From G963668655 sp963668655 (GTDB lineage: Bacteria > Myxococcota_A > SURF-8), in assembly GCA_963668655.2 (NCBI GenBank), contig CAXXPQ010000004.1:744001-808000 (forward strand): DNA of 64,000 nt. The letters run 5' to 3'. The notes beneath the pieces were generated by a model. That model did not search any database. It saw only the letters and a list, made by a program, of their open reading frames with translations, and was not told the origin of the DNA. Made by a program: the position numbers and the translations under genes. This document shows, in pieces, positions 1 through 8,859 of the stretch; position 1 is the stretch's first letter, and each line of letters begins with the position of its first letter.

Positions 1-309
1 CGTCACCAGCCGGAACGGCAGGCGCATGGTGGCCGTGGCGTCGGCCCAGAATTCCAGATACTTTCGGGCCTTTTCATGGGAAAGTTTGCTCAGTGGCCGC
101 AGGTAGCGCAGCCTCGCGCCTTCCTCGATGATGTACAGAAGCGCGAGAAACGTCCGGCGCACCGTGCGAGAATTGTCCGCTAAAAACCCCTCGATCCGAT
201 CCACCACGTCCCGGGAGAACGGCGGAAAAATCCGCCCGGGCGGAATGGCCGCCTGGCCCAGACGATAAAGCATTTCGCGTTCACGCGCATTCAGGTGGAA
301 TTTCGACAT
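1..309 (-). CDS. GMC-oxidoreductase-associated / gluconate 2-dehydrogenase subunit 3-like protein (5' part only)
   Basis: An open frame of 103 codons starts with ATG at 309 and is still open at the window edge, so only the N-terminus is seen. It begins MSKFHLNAREREMLYRLG and contains AAIPPGRIFPPF followed by helical sequence. This resembles the helical N-terminal region of large GMC oxidoreductases and of gluconate 2-dehydrogenase subunit 3 proteins (family resemblance from memory, not searched). A GAGG Shine-Dalgarno lies 6 bases before the ATG. A MITE sits only 18 bases upstream of the start codon, so the native promoter is separated from the gene or replaced. Another GMC oxidoreductase lies at 58103-59452, but that gene lacks this N-terminal region. 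Confidence 0.5.
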   Translation of the reverse strand, partial: MSKFHLNAREREMLYRLGQAAIPPGRIFPPFSRDVVDRIEGFLADNSRTVRRTFLALLYIIEEGARLRYLRPLSKLSHEKARKYLEFWADATATMRLPFRLVT

Positions 310-327
310 GAAAACCTCGGTCGCTTA

Positions 328-559
328 GGCAGTGTCGTCACATGTTACATAACCAAATGGTATGCTTCTGTTATTATTAGTCATTTATGAATCTAAAGGG
401 TGCCATAGTCTCACGGACCGGAAGGTCCGGAAGGCTGTGAATACATGGAAAACACAGCCTTCCTCGCTTCGCGAGTAAGACTATGGCGCCCTCATTTCGA
501 CGAATTTTCATATTTTCATTCCGTGATGCACCACTTAAATAACCCGTGACGACACTATC
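328..559 (+). mobile_element. 232-bp MITE (copy 1), IS5/IS427-type ends
   Basis: A non-coding element bounded by inverted ends GGCAGTGTCGTCAC (328) and the complement of GATAGTGTCGTCAC (559). It is flanked by a direct TA at 326-327 and 560-561, so the pre-insertion site reads CTTAAG. The same ends bound the IS copies at 59769-61500 and 59938-60802. A second 232-bp copy lies inverted at 46321-46552. The core folds into an outer stem (398-411 with 478-491, 13 of 14 paired plus a G-T) enclosing three hairpins: 414-419/424-429, 431-439/453-461 and 463-467/471-475. It has no coding capacity and is probably mobilised in trans by the IS transposase (inference). Confidence 0.9.
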
Positions 560-648
560 TAAGGGGCGAATATTTTTCGACAATGACAATACCGTGTGTC
601 GATTTGGCAAAAAAAGCCGGAAAACGCGTACGCAAATGGAACGGAAGC

Positions 649-1221
649 TCAGCCTTTGTAGGTGAAACAATCGGATTCCGGACGGGAGAGCCATTCGGAG
701 AGCAACTGGGCGTTGCGGTCCTTTTCCGAAGTCTCCACGATCTCCAGGGGCCACTCGACGCCGATATCCGGATCGGCGTGGTAGATGCCGGATTCTCCCG
801 CCGGATTGTAAATTCCGGTGGTAAGATACTGAATCTCGGCCGCCTGCGAAAGCGCGCAGAATCCCCGGGCGAACCCGGCGGGGGCGAACAACTGCACGGG
901 ATCCTCGGCGCTGGCCGTGACGCCGTGCCAGCGCCCCAGCGTGGGCGACCCTTTGCGGATATCCACGGCCACCAGAAACGCCCGGCCCACGATGACCCGC
1001 ATGCACTTCGCCATGGGCGGATCCCATTGAAAGTGCAGCCCGCGAACCACTCCCCGGCTCGATCGGGAATGATTCATCTGCACGAAACGCGCCGGCAATC
1101 CGGCCTTTTCGAACAGGTCTTCCCGGAACACCTCCATGAAAAAGCCGCGATGGTCCCGAAAAACCTCGTGGCGCACGACCAGCAGGTCCGGGATGGGGGT
1201 TTTTTCCACGCTCACATTCAT
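649..1221 (-). CDS. rfbC: dTDP-4-dehydrorhamnose 3,5-epimerase
   Basis: A 190-aa cupin-fold epimerase that converts dTDP-4-keto-6-deoxyglucose to the L-rhamnose-configured intermediate, used for cell-surface polysaccharide. The family hallmarks are visible. DHRGFFMEVFRED lies near residues 23-35. VVRGLHFQ carries the catalytic His near residue 62. The ADPDIGVEWP stretch near residues 148-158 precedes the C-terminal substrate-contacting region. Length is normal for RmlC/RfbC. The start ATG at 1221 has a purine-rich GGAAGGCAGG upstream. No rfbA, rfbB or rfbD lies alongside, so the rest of the rhamnose pathway must be elsewhere. It is divergent from the radical SAM gene at 1392. Confidence 0.93.
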   Translation of the reverse strand: MNVSVEKTPIPDLLVVRHEVFRDHRGFFMEVFREDLFEKAGLPARFVQMNHSRSSRGVVRGLHFQWDPPMAKCMRVIVGRAFLVAVDIRKGSPTLGRWHGVTASAEDPVQLFAPAGFARGFCALSQAAEIQYLTTGIYNPAGESGIYHADPDIGVEWPLEIVETSEKDRNAQLLSEWLSRPESDCFTYKG

Positions 1222-1329
1222 GTGTCGCCTGCCTTCCAGCCGAAAATCCGTCTTGACCAGGAAAGATCTTAATGAATCCCGCCCGGGAATGCAAATCCAT
1301 CGTTACCGGGAAATTCCCGACGGGCGTCC

Positions 1330-1358
1330 TTGCCGAATTCCCGCGTCGCGTGTAGGAT
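1330..1358 (+). promoter_or_regulatory. Putative sigma70 promoter for the radical SAM gene
   Basis: TTGCCG at 1330-1335 and TAGGAT at 1353-1358 are separated by 17 bp. Transcription would begin near 1365, about 27 bases before the GTG start at 1392. Each hexamer matches consensus at four of six positions, so this is a modest prediction. Confidence 0.35.
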
Positions 1359-1391
1359 ACGATAGAAAACGAAATCCGAAAGGAACGACGC

Positions 1392-2546
1392 GTGCCTCAA
1401 CAAGCTACAGCATCCGGATATCATTACGAACTGGGCCCGATTCGTCCGCCGAGCGAAGCCCACAGCCTGCTCGTCCGCGTCTCCCGGAACTGCCCCTGGA
1501 ATCGCTGCCGTTTCTGCACCACCTATCGCGGCACGACCTTCGAGGCGCGAAAGCCGGAAGACGTGATGCAAGACATCGACCGCATGGCGAAGATCGCGGA
1601 AATCCTGACGGAAATCGCGGGAGACGACGAACGGATCACCCGGACGGTCATGGAAGAAGCCTTTCACCGGGGCCTTCCGCCGGACTCCGCCTATCAGGTG
1701 GCGTTGTTCCTGGCCCACGGCGGCCGAAACGTTTTTCTACAGGACGCCAACAGCCTGGACATCGACAAAGGCGAAATGGAAGCCATTCTGCTTCACCTGC
1801 GCCGCCGTTTTCCCCGGGTCACGCGCGTCACCACTTATGCCCGCTCCATGACTCTGAAGCGCCTGGGGAGCGAGGTGCTTCGCCGCTTTCGCGAGGCCGG
1901 TCTGACCCGGGTGCACGTCGGTCTGGAATCCGGAGATCTGGAAACGTTGAAGCGCATCCATAAAGGCGTCGGGCCGCGCCAGCACATCGAGGGAGGACGG
2001 GCGGCGAAAGAAGCCGGACTGGAGCTTTCGGAATACGTCATGCCGGGCGTGGCGGGACGGGAGAGGAGCGAGATGCACGCCCGGGAGACGGCCCGTGTTC
2101 TGAACGCCATCGATCCCGACTTCATCCGCCTGCGGACCTTCTTCCCCCTGCCGGGAAGCGGTCTGGCCGACGACCTGGCCGCCGGGCGGGTCACGGCGAT
2201 GAAAGAACCCGAAATCGTTTCCGAAATCCGCATCCTGGTGCGGAATCTGGAAGGCATCGAGAGTCGGCTGGTCAGCGATCACGACCGCAACCTGCTTCCG
2301 GAACTGGAAGGCCGCCTGCCCGATGACCGGGCGGAAATGCTCGCCGTTCTGGATCGTTACCTGGATCTTCCGCAAGAAGAAAAGGATCTTTTCCTGGTGG
2401 GACGCCGCCTGGGACACTTCAGGCCGTTGGACGATCTGGAAAACGCCGCGTCACGCCCCCTGATCCGAAAAGTGATGGAAGATCTGCGCCGCCGGTACGG
2501 CGATGTGGAGACGGGACTCTATCGCTCCATCGAAGTTCATATGTGA
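1392..2546 (+). CDS. Radical SAM protein
   Basis: A 384-aa protein with a GTG start at 1392, preceded by AAAGGAACGAC. Near residues 31-43 it carries RNCPWNRCRFC, a CX4CX2C variant of the radical SAM iron-sulfur motif. The Elp3/MiaB-like TIM-barrel signature follows: VGLESGDLETLKRIHKG is a typical SAM-binding strand and loop. No B12-binding domain precedes the barrel, because the cluster motif is already near the N-terminus. The substrate cannot be deduced. The four-residue spacing between the first two cysteines is shared by a COG1032-like subgroup (from memory). It converges with the diguanylate cyclase, leaving 17 bp between the two stop codons. Confidence 0.85.
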   Translation: MPQQATASGYHYELGPIRPPSEAHSLLVRVSRNCPWNRCRFCTTYRGTTFEARKPEDVMQDIDRMAKIAEILTEIAGDDERITRTVMEEAFHRGLPPDSAYQVALFLAHGGRNVFLQDANSLDIDKGEMEAILLHLRRRFPRVTRVTTYARSMTLKRLGSEVLRRFREAGLTRVHVGLESGDLETLKRIHKGVGPRQHIEGGRAAKEAGLELSEYVMPGVAGRERSEMHARETARVLNAIDPDFIRLRTFFPLPGSGLADDLAAGRVTAMKEPEIVSEIRILVRNLEGIESRLVSDHDRNLLPELEGRLPDDRAEMLAVLDRYLDLPQEEKDLFLVGRRLGHFRPLDDLENAASRPLIRKVMEDLRRRYGDVETGLYRSIEVHM

Positions 2547-2563
2547 GGAAAAGAAAACCCGGG

Positions 2564-4036
2564 TTAAAAGGCGTATTCTTCCTCGCCCTGGCGGGTGCAG
2601 ATGGTCATCCAGCCGCTGGAATTGCGGAAGGCCACCCGGTTGCGGCCGGCGACCTTGGCGAAGTACAGCGACTGATCGGCGTATTCCAGGAGTTTCCGGC
2701 CGTCGCCCAGTTCCAGGTCCAGTTCGGCCAGACCGAACGTGACGCTGATATTGAATTTACGCCCGTTGGCGGCCGTGAACTGGAAGCGCTCGAATTTGCT
2801 TCGAATCCGTTCGCAGGCGATGGCCGCGTCCTTGGGAGCGATGTGGGAAAACAGGATGCAGAACTCGTCGCCGCCGTAGCGGGCGGCCAGATCCTCTTCC
2901 CGCAGTTCCTGGGTCATCAACTTGGCGAATTCGCACAGAACTTCGTCTCCCTTGTTGGCGCCGTACAGATCGTTGATGCTTTTGAAACGATCCAGGTCGC
3001 AAATCCCGAGAGACAGCGGATACTGGTTCCTCTTCGCCAGGCGGACTTCTTTCTTCAATTGATCGAAAAAGGCGCGACGATTGTTCAAACCGGTCAATGA
3101 ATCGTGAAACGCCTCGAAGATCAACTGCTGCTCGGCCTGCTTCCGATCCGTGATGTTCATGGCGATGCCCGCCAGGCGGTAGACCTTCCCGCGTTCGTCC
3201 GTGATGGGAAAATACCGATCCCAGATCCAGCGCTCCTTCTGATCGGCCCCCGTGATCCGGTATTCGACCTGAAGTTCTTTTTTCGTCGCGCCCTTCTTGG
3301 CCCGTTCCAGGGTTTTCTGCACGGCTTCCCGGTCGTCCAGATGTACGGACGTGCGCAGCAAGGCCCAGGGATCCTTGTGGAATCCATCGACCGGGTGGCC
3401 GAACACGCGCTCGAAAGCCGGATTGACATACAGCACCCGGTCCGCTTGCAGATCGATGATCCAGAAGGTCTCGTGAATGTTGTCCGCAATCTGGCGAAAA
3501 CGTTCCTCGCTTTCCATCAGCGCTTCCTGGGCCTTCTGACGCTCGGTGACATCCGCCGCCACACCCACGCAACGGTACGGTTCGCCGTTTTCATCCACGA
3601 CGTTGAAAAAGCGGTTCCAGATCCAGCGCGTCTCCCCATCCTTTCCCACCCGAATCCGATATTCCAGCCGCTCGCTGTCGTCGAAATCACCCGTGAACGA
3701 ATTCTGGAAAGCCTCTTTCACCGCCTTGCGATCTTCCGACACGATGAGTTTCATCTCCGGCCACAGTTTTTCCCGGATCTTTTCTCTTTCCATTCCCAGG
3801 GCCTGTTCCAGAGACGGATTCACGTACACCAGTTTGCGGCTGGCGATGTCGATCAGCCAGACGTAAATCTCGATATTCTCGACGATTTGTCGAAACGGAT
3901 CGATGACACCCGTTCCGGTCCCGCCTTCTTCCGTATGATCCGGGCTCGCTCCATCCCCCTCGTAGACTTCAAGCTTTTCCCGCAGTTGCTTGATTTCCTC
4001 CAGCAGTTCCTTGCGAGTTTTCTCCCTCTCCGTCAT
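2564..4036 (-). CDS. PAS-PAS-GGDEF diguanylate cyclase
   Basis: A predicted cytoplasmic sensor that makes cyclic di-GMP. The chosen start is ATG 4036 (MTEREKTRKEL), not the upstream ATG at 4108, because a good promoter sits between 4097 and 4125 and GAGGCG precedes 4036. This gives 490 aa. A short N-terminal coiled coil (residues 1-25) is followed by PAS 1 (about 46-165), PAS 2 (about 178-300), each ending in a PAC-like segment, and a GGDEF domain (about 308-470). The active-site loop is GGDEF at 388-392. REED at 379-382, five residues upstream, is a canonical RxxD inhibitory site, so product feedback is likely. There is no EAL domain or membrane segment. Confidence 0.95.
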   Translation of the reverse strand: MTEREKTRKELLEEIKQLREKLEVYEGDGASPDHTEEGGTGTGVIDPFRQIVENIEIYVWLIDIASRKLVYVNPSLEQALGMEREKIREKLWPEMKLIVSEDRKAVKEAFQNSFTGDFDDSERLEYRIRVGKDGETRWIWNRFFNVVDENGEPYRCVGVAADVTERQKAQEALMESEERFRQIADNIHETFWIIDLQADRVLYVNPAFERVFGHPVDGFHKDPWALLRTSVHLDDREAVQKTLERAKKGATKKELQVEYRITGADQKERWIWDRYFPITDERGKVYRLAGIAMNITDRKQAEQQLIFEAFHDSLTGLNNRRAFFDQLKKEVRLAKRNQYPLSLGICDLDRFKSINDLYGANKGDEVLCEFAKLMTQELREEDLAARYGGDEFCILFSHIAPKDAAIACERIRSKFERFQFTAANGRKFNISVTFGLAELDLELGDGRKLLEYADQSLYFAKVAGRNRVAFRNSSGWMTICTRQGEEEYAF

Positions 4037-4096
4037 GAATCGCCTCGTCTGGGAAATCGAATGAGTAAAAGGATTTTTTCGGGATACCGCGAGCGA

Positions 4097-4125
4097 ATTG
4101 TAACACAATCCAATCCCGATTCCAA
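4097..4125 (-). promoter_or_regulatory. sigma70-type promoter of the diguanylate cyclase gene
   Basis: On the minus strand, TTGGAA (4125-4120) and TACAAT (4102-4097) are separated by exactly 17 bp. This gives a leader of about 55 bases before ATG 4036 and argues against the upstream in-frame ATG at 4108. Confidence 0.65.
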
Positions 4126-4582
4126 AACGCTTCTTTCATACGCGGACGTTTTCAAACCTTCCGGAATGAAGAATCCGCCGCGTCGGCCGGACGAACACCT
4201 GAAAAGCGGCCGGTTTCATTTCGCACCCGATTTCTTGGAAGAAAACTACAACCATATGGATTCATGGCAGATTTCGTCTCACTGCATCGCCAGGGCCCGC
4301 CGATACGAAACCGGAAAAAAGCGCCGTTTTCCGCGTTCCGTCCGGGTGGAGAAAAAAAAAGAGAATTGTACAGTAAAATTCAATGGTTAAGACATAATAA
4401 GCGTTCACCCGGGTGGAGCGCCGAAAACGGGGCATTTTCGTTCCCCTGCCCTTTCCGGAAAAATGCTTCGTTGGGTGAACAAACGGGGCCTTTTCATTCC
4501 CGTCCTCGACGGTCAGTCTTGATCGTGGGATGCTTTCGGTTTTCCCGGCTCTGGGAGTTGAACCCGATTTTCCGGCGGCTCC
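4126..4582. other. Intergenic region without a recognised gene
   Basis: About 450 bases between the cyclase promoter and the end of the large lipoprotein gene. It holds an A-rich run near 4352-4362 and AT-rich sequence around 4366-4402. No ORF here has a convincing ribosome site, and no hairpin with a T-run was found. Confidence 0.5.
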
Positions 4583-7500
4583 TCAAGGCGTCAGGACATC
4601 GACGCAGTCCAGGTATTTCCACTGCGTGAAATCGAAAGCCTTGCCGTAACCCACCGAGAGGTTGGTGGTGTAGCTGCCCACGGGAATGGAGAAGGCCCCC
4701 GTTGCGGCCCCCTGAACGCCCAGGTCCAGGGAAATGGTCACCAGGTAGTTCGAATGATCGCGGAAAACGATATCGCCGCGGGAATAGGTGTTCTGGGCGT
4801 CCGACAATGTTTCCCCATTCTTCAGCAATTCGAAGGAGATGGGAGTCAGATGCAGATCCGCCTGTAACGTCCGATCCTCCACCAGTCCGAATTCCTGTTC
4901 CAGGGGGATTTCGAAGTAGTGCTCCCCGTGCCGCAAATGCAGGATGACCGTATAAAGCCCCACGGGCCGTTCCAGCACGAAAACCCCGGCATTGTCCTGG
5001 AAATTCTGATAGTCCGCCCCCGTGGTTCGATTTCGAACGTTTTCGTCGATGATATGAATCAACGCCGTATCGAAGACATCCTCGTCGATCAACTCCTGCA
5101 AGGTCTTCTGCCCGTCATTCGCCGTAATTTCCACGCGCAGTTCCCGGGTGTTGACGTTGATGTCGAAAATATTCGAGGCCGGTCCCACGGAGAATTCCTC
5201 GTTCACGTAGAAGTTCTGGTAGCGGTCCACCAGGAAGTTGCCGGAAAAACGCATGTCGTAAACGCCCGGGAAGAGCAAGGTGCGGTAATTCGGCCCGTAG
5301 AATTCCTTGAAATGAATCATGGGAAGATCCTCATAGCCTCCTTCCCTGCGGACCGTAATGTATTGGCCGATGAAATCCACCGTGCCGAGCGGCGTTCCGT
5401 TTTTCCGAATGGTTCCGGTGATTTCCTCGATGGGAAGATCCACGGCTTCTTCCGTATCCCGATCGATGACCAGATCCTCGGCAAAGGTCAGTTTGTGGAT
5501 GGAAGGCGGATAGGTCTGCTCCTCGAAGTACTTGTCGTCGATCAACCGTCCCTCGAAGTAAAGGGAATACGTTCCCGAGCCGACCCGGACATCGAAAGAC
5601 GCCGCCCCCCGACGACCGAGATCGACCAGTTTGCGTCGCTCATTGGTCGCCTTGTTGACCAGAAAGATCTGCCCGCGGTCCATGTAGGCGTCATCCGCCG
5701 TCTCCGCTTCCCCGTCGCCGTCCGGAACCTCTTCACCGCCGGCGTGTTCGTACAAGGCATCGCCTTTCCATAAAACCTCTCCGCGATATCGGTGGCGCGG
5801 CAGATCCAGAACCTCGTTGGAAGTCGAAGAGGACCAGTCGAACGTTTCTGGCGCAAGCCACAGATACTCCTCGCCATCCTCTCCCGGAGGTGCGAAACCG
5901 ATTTGATAGCTGTCCGCAATCACTTCCCGGCTGAACGTCGCCTGCCCGGATTCTCCCAGGCTCCAGAATTTGAAACGATCCCCTTTGATGACGCTTTTCA
6001 GCCAGATTTCTCCCCTCCCACCGGTCACGTCGGAAGGCGTTACTCCGTTGAACAATACCTCTCCCGATACCTGAACGGTGCGAATGTTGAAGGCGTATTG
6101 CTCGTCGCTCGTCACCTGATCGGAAGCGATCAGCGTGGCGGTCTGGTACGACTTCCGGTCATTGGTCAGGCAACCTTCGAACAGAATGTCGTAAGTGGAT
6201 GAAAAGACATCGATATTGAACTGGTTCAGGCCGGTGCCGGTCTGCCCGATGACGTGCGTCATGCGGGTGGAACGGTCGTACAGTTGAAGTTGGCCGTGGA
6301 ATTCGGAATCCAGAGTGGGAAATTCCTGGCCGTTCTTTTTCAGGGAAATCGTGATGGTATGGAACTGGAACGGAACCTCCAGCGTCCGATCCCCGGTGAT
6401 GCGAACGCCTTCCAGGGCCGTCTGGCGCTGTCCCAGGCGATTTCTGGCAAGGACGTTGTATTCGCCGTGAATCACCTCCACCGGATCCAGGGCGCCTCCG
6501 TCGGAGATCATGGTATGAACGGAAAACTGGTTTCCCGTGGAATTGTCGCGCAAGAAAATGGAGCTGGTTCCGGAGGGATCCATGTAGACGGCGCTTCCAC
6601 GCTTGGCGATGAATGTCGTCCGGGCCGCGGGAATATCCACCTGATACACGCTCCCCGCGCCCAGTTCGACGCACGCCACCACGCTATCCTCGTCGCCGTC
6701 CACCGGTTCGGGATCCGGGTCCGCGTCCGGCTCGATCTCCTCGTCGCCGTCCGTGATTACGATATCCGGCGCACAGCGGTACTCCGCGTTGCAGCCCAGG
6801 CTGGAATCGATAAGCCAGCAATCGTTGTTGTCGTCGCAAGGCGCGGCGCACACGCCGTCCGCGTCCGCTTCCGGGTGACAGACCGTCCCGTAGGGGCAAT
6901 CGTCGTCCTCGTCGCAACGCGTGGCGGTTTCTCTGGGAACGCAGCGTCCGCTTGCGTTGCACCAGAGCGAGGTATCGAAATACTCGCAAAAGCCGCTTTC
7001 GGAACAGGTGGTCAGGCAGGTTCCATCCGCACCGACATAAGTCTGACATACGTCCGGATAGGGACAATGGGCATCCGTCTCGCAGCCATCCTCCGTCCAT
7101 TCCGGCACGCAACGCCGCAGTGAATTGCAGAATGTCCCGGGCTCCTGGTTGGTGCATTCCCAGGCGTTGGTGCACGAGCGCATACAATAGCCGACTCCGT
7201 TGTTCAATTCCGGATGGCAGACCTCCTCCACGGGGCAGTCTTCATCCCAGCGGCAGCCGCCCTGGCCGGACTCCACCGAACAGCGATGGGTGGAATTGCA
7301 GTAAAGGTCGCCTTCCACGGAGGAAAACCACAGATCGCACTGTTCCGAATTGTCGCAAGGCAGCGCGCATAGACCGGGAAGGACCGGGAGTTCCTCTTCC
7401 GCCTCGGCTTCCGATTCGCCGGGACCATCCAAGCCTTCCAGGGCCTCGGTGTCCGGATCCGTATCCAGGTCTCCATCCGTCTCGGCGTTCTCACCGTCGC

Positions 7501-8086
7501 TATCGGAATCTCCATCCTCTCGATTTTCCCTGTTTTTTCCGTTTTCTTCCTCCGCCGGCATATCGGAATGACAAATCTGCTTTACGGGGCAATGAGCATC
7601 TTCCAGACACCCCGGCTCGGTTCGTTCCGGGGCGCAGCGCTTTTCCGAATTGCAGAAGAAATTCTCATAGGCGCTGCAATCGTCCTGGTCGTTGCACGGA
7701 GGCAGGCAGACCCCGCCCCGCAACTCGGAATGGCACTTCGTTCCGATGAGGCAGTCCCCGTCATCCAGGCAGCTCGGAGGCTCCCAATCGCCATCCGGCA
7801 AACCTTCATTGTCCAAATCACCATCCGGAAGGTCTCCGTCGTTGCCTCCGTCCCCATCTCCATCCGGCAAACGGACGCAATAACCTTCCGCATTCAGCAC
7901 CCATCCATCCGGACAGGGATTCAGGGATCGATCCCAGTCTCCATCCTCGGGACCGGCGTTGGGATCCACGCAGTCTCCGGTGGCGTTTCGAACAAAACCG
8001 GGAGGACAATCGTTTGACGCGCCGCAGCCGAACATCAACAACAGCAAGACGCCCACCGCAAACCATCGCAAACCCGGACGTTCCAT
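4583..8086 (-). CDS. Large Cys-rich, Asp-Gly-rich surface lipoprotein
   Basis: A 1167-aa protein starting at ATG 8086, which overlaps the previous stop as TGATG and has GGAGGG upstream. The longer frame has no signal peptide at its front, whereas this start gives MERPGLRWFAVGVLLLLMFG followed by the lipid-accepting Cys. After the lipobox come two short CPDGWVLNAEGYC-like segments and an acidic DGD linker. About five Cys-rich repeats follow, of the type CxxDxxCPxGxxC...CxxPC, and another DGD linker. The C-terminal two thirds is beta-rich with repeated segments that look like carboxypeptidase-regulatory or Ig-type domains. It is probably a cell-surface adhesin or scaffold. No catalytic motif was found. 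Confidence 0.8.
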   Translation of the reverse strand: MERPGLRWFAVGVLLLLMFGCGASNDCPPGFVRNATGDCVDPNAGPEDGDWDRSLNPCPDGWVLNAEGYCVRLPDGDGDGGNDGDLPDGDLDNEGLPDGDWEPPSCLDDGDCLIGTKCHSELRGGVCLPPCNDQDDCSAYENFFCNSEKRCAPERTEPGCLEDAHCPVKQICHSDMPAEEENGKNRENREDGDSDSDGENAETDGDLDTDPDTEALEGLDGPGESEAEAEEELPVLPGLCALPCDNSEQCDLWFSSVEGDLYCNSTHRCSVESGQGGCRWDEDCPVEEVCHPELNNGVGYCMRSCTNAWECTNQEPGTFCNSLRRCVPEWTEDGCETDAHCPYPDVCQTYVGADGTCLTTCSESGFCEYFDTSLWCNASGRCVPRETATRCDEDDDCPYGTVCHPEADADGVCAAPCDDNNDCWLIDSSLGCNAEYRCAPDIVITDGDEEIEPDADPDPEPVDGDEDSVVACVELGAGSVYQVDIPAARTTFIAKRGSAVYMDPSGTSSIFLRDNSTGNQFSVHTMISDGGALDPVEVIHGEYNVLARNRLGQRQTALEGVRITGDRTLEVPFQFHTITISLKKNGQEFPTLDSEFHGQLQLYDRSTRMTHVIGQTGTGLNQFNIDVFSSTYDILFEGCLTNDRKSYQTATLIASDQVTSDEQYAFNIRTVQVSGEVLFNGVTPSDVTGGRGEIWLKSVIKGDRFKFWSLGESGQATFSREVIADSYQIGFAPPGEDGEEYLWLAPETFDWSSSTSNEVLDLPRHRYRGEVLWKGDALYEHAGGEEVPDGDGEAETADDAYMDRGQIFLVNKATNERRKLVDLGRRGAASFDVRVGSGTYSLYFEGRLIDDKYFEEQTYPPSIHKLTFAEDLVIDRDTEEAVDLPIEEITGTIRKNGTPLGTVDFIGQYITVRREGGYEDLPMIHFKEFYGPNYRTLLFPGVYDMRFSGNFLVDRYQNFYVNEEFSVGPASNIFDINVNTRELRVEITANDGQKTLQELIDEDVFDTALIHIIDENVRNRTTGADYQNFQDNAGVFVLERPVGLYTVILHLRHGEHYFEIPLEQEFGLVEDRTLQADLHLTPISFELLKNGETLSDAQNTYSRGDIVFRDHSNYLVTISLDLGVQGAATGAFSIPVGSYTTNLSVGYGKAFDFTQWKYLDCVDVLTP

Positions 8087-8712
8087 CAGGAATTCCCTCC
8101 GTCGTCGTTCACCCGATAAATCTTCAATTGCAGTTCCATCTGCACGAGCGGCCGATCTTCCAGAAGAAAGGACTCCCGCATCTTCACCAGACCGACCCGG
8201 GGCGCATAGACGTAGCGATAATGCAGCTTTTCCGCAGGAAAGCTCTCTTCCACCACCAGGCAATCCCGAAACATTCCGGCCTCGCTCAATTCCGTTTCGG
8301 AAACGGAAACGATGCGCCCTTCCCCGTGAATATCTCCGATCCTGATTTCCCAGCGTTTCCCGGAGACGACCGGCTGGGGGATCAGCGGAATCCCGCCATT
8401 TTTCATCAGCCCACCGGCGTTCAACACATATTCCACGGGTTGGCCGCCGCTGGAAACCATGATTCTATCGGGGGTTACGGACTCCACCGAAACCAGCATG
8501 GACGTCTTTTCCCGTATGGTCGGCCGGCCTTCCCGAAAGTCATATTGAATGACGCTGTAGGTCCAGGCGTTGCCTTTTTCCAACGGATAGTAGTCCGTCG
8601 CCCGCACGTCCGGATGATAGTGAAACGACGCTTTCTCGGTTTTTTGGACTTTGGTGCAGGAAGATATCAGAAAGATCGAAACGAGGAAAATAATGACGGT
8701 TCGCGCGTTCAT
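8086..8712 (-). CDS. Lipoprotein of unknown function
   Basis: A 208-aa protein with a lipobox signal peptide (MNARTVIIFLVSIFLISSC). It contains YYPLEKGNAWTYSV near residues 41-54, a phrase common in secreted proteins of unknown function. The rest is predicted beta-strand. It is translationally coupled to the large lipoprotein gene (TGATG overlap at 8084-8088), so the two are probably exported together and may form a complex (inference). Its promoter is embedded in a 13-bp inverted repeat (see 8734-8786). Confidence 0.75.
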   Translation of the reverse strand: MNARTVIIFLVSIFLISSCTKVQKTEKASFHYHPDVRATDYYPLEKGNAWTYSVIQYDFREGRPTIREKTSMLVSVESVTPDRIMVSSGGQPVEYVLNAGGLMKNGGIPLIPQPVVSGKRWEIRIGDIHGEGRIVSVSETELSEAGMFRDCLVVEESFPAEKLHYRYVYAPRVGLVKMRESFLLEDRPLVQMELQLKIYRVNDDGGNS

Positions 8713-8733
8713 CGGCCACCTTGCTGGAAAGGA

Positions 8734-8786
8734 TCCCGCCCTCTGTCTGGGCCGTCATCGTAACAGAGGGCGGGAATGAAAGTCAA
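8734..8786 (-). promoter_or_regulatory. Promoter framed by a 13-bp perfect inverted repeat
   Basis: Minus-strand TTGACT (8786-8781) and TACGAT (8762-8757) are 18 bp apart, with transcription expected near 8750. The perfect dyad TCCCGCCCTCTGT / ACAGAGGGCGGGA occupies 8734-8746 and 8763-8775. One arm lies in the -35/-10 spacer and the other in the first transcribed bases. This geometry suits a repressor operator. It could also act as a weak terminator for the small gene upstream. Confidence 0.6.
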
Positions 8787-8859
8787 GCAAGAGCTGCTTG
8801 ATGGAGAGGCTATTGTTTTTCCAAAATATTGCAGTGTTTCGCACATACGACGATCATTC

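Noticed and set aside
398..491. tRNA-like cloverleaf in the MITE
   Set aside because: The stem sizes, lack of T-loop and anticodon features and the flanking transposon ends exclude a tRNA.
377..1300. 307-aa minus-strand frame covering rfbC and the MITE
   Set aside because: Out of frame with the clear RfbC protein and lacking any recognisable domain.
4264..4629. 121-aa plus-strand frame in the gap after the cyclase
   Set aside because: No ribosome site, no signal or domain, and it runs into the convergent lipoprotein gene.
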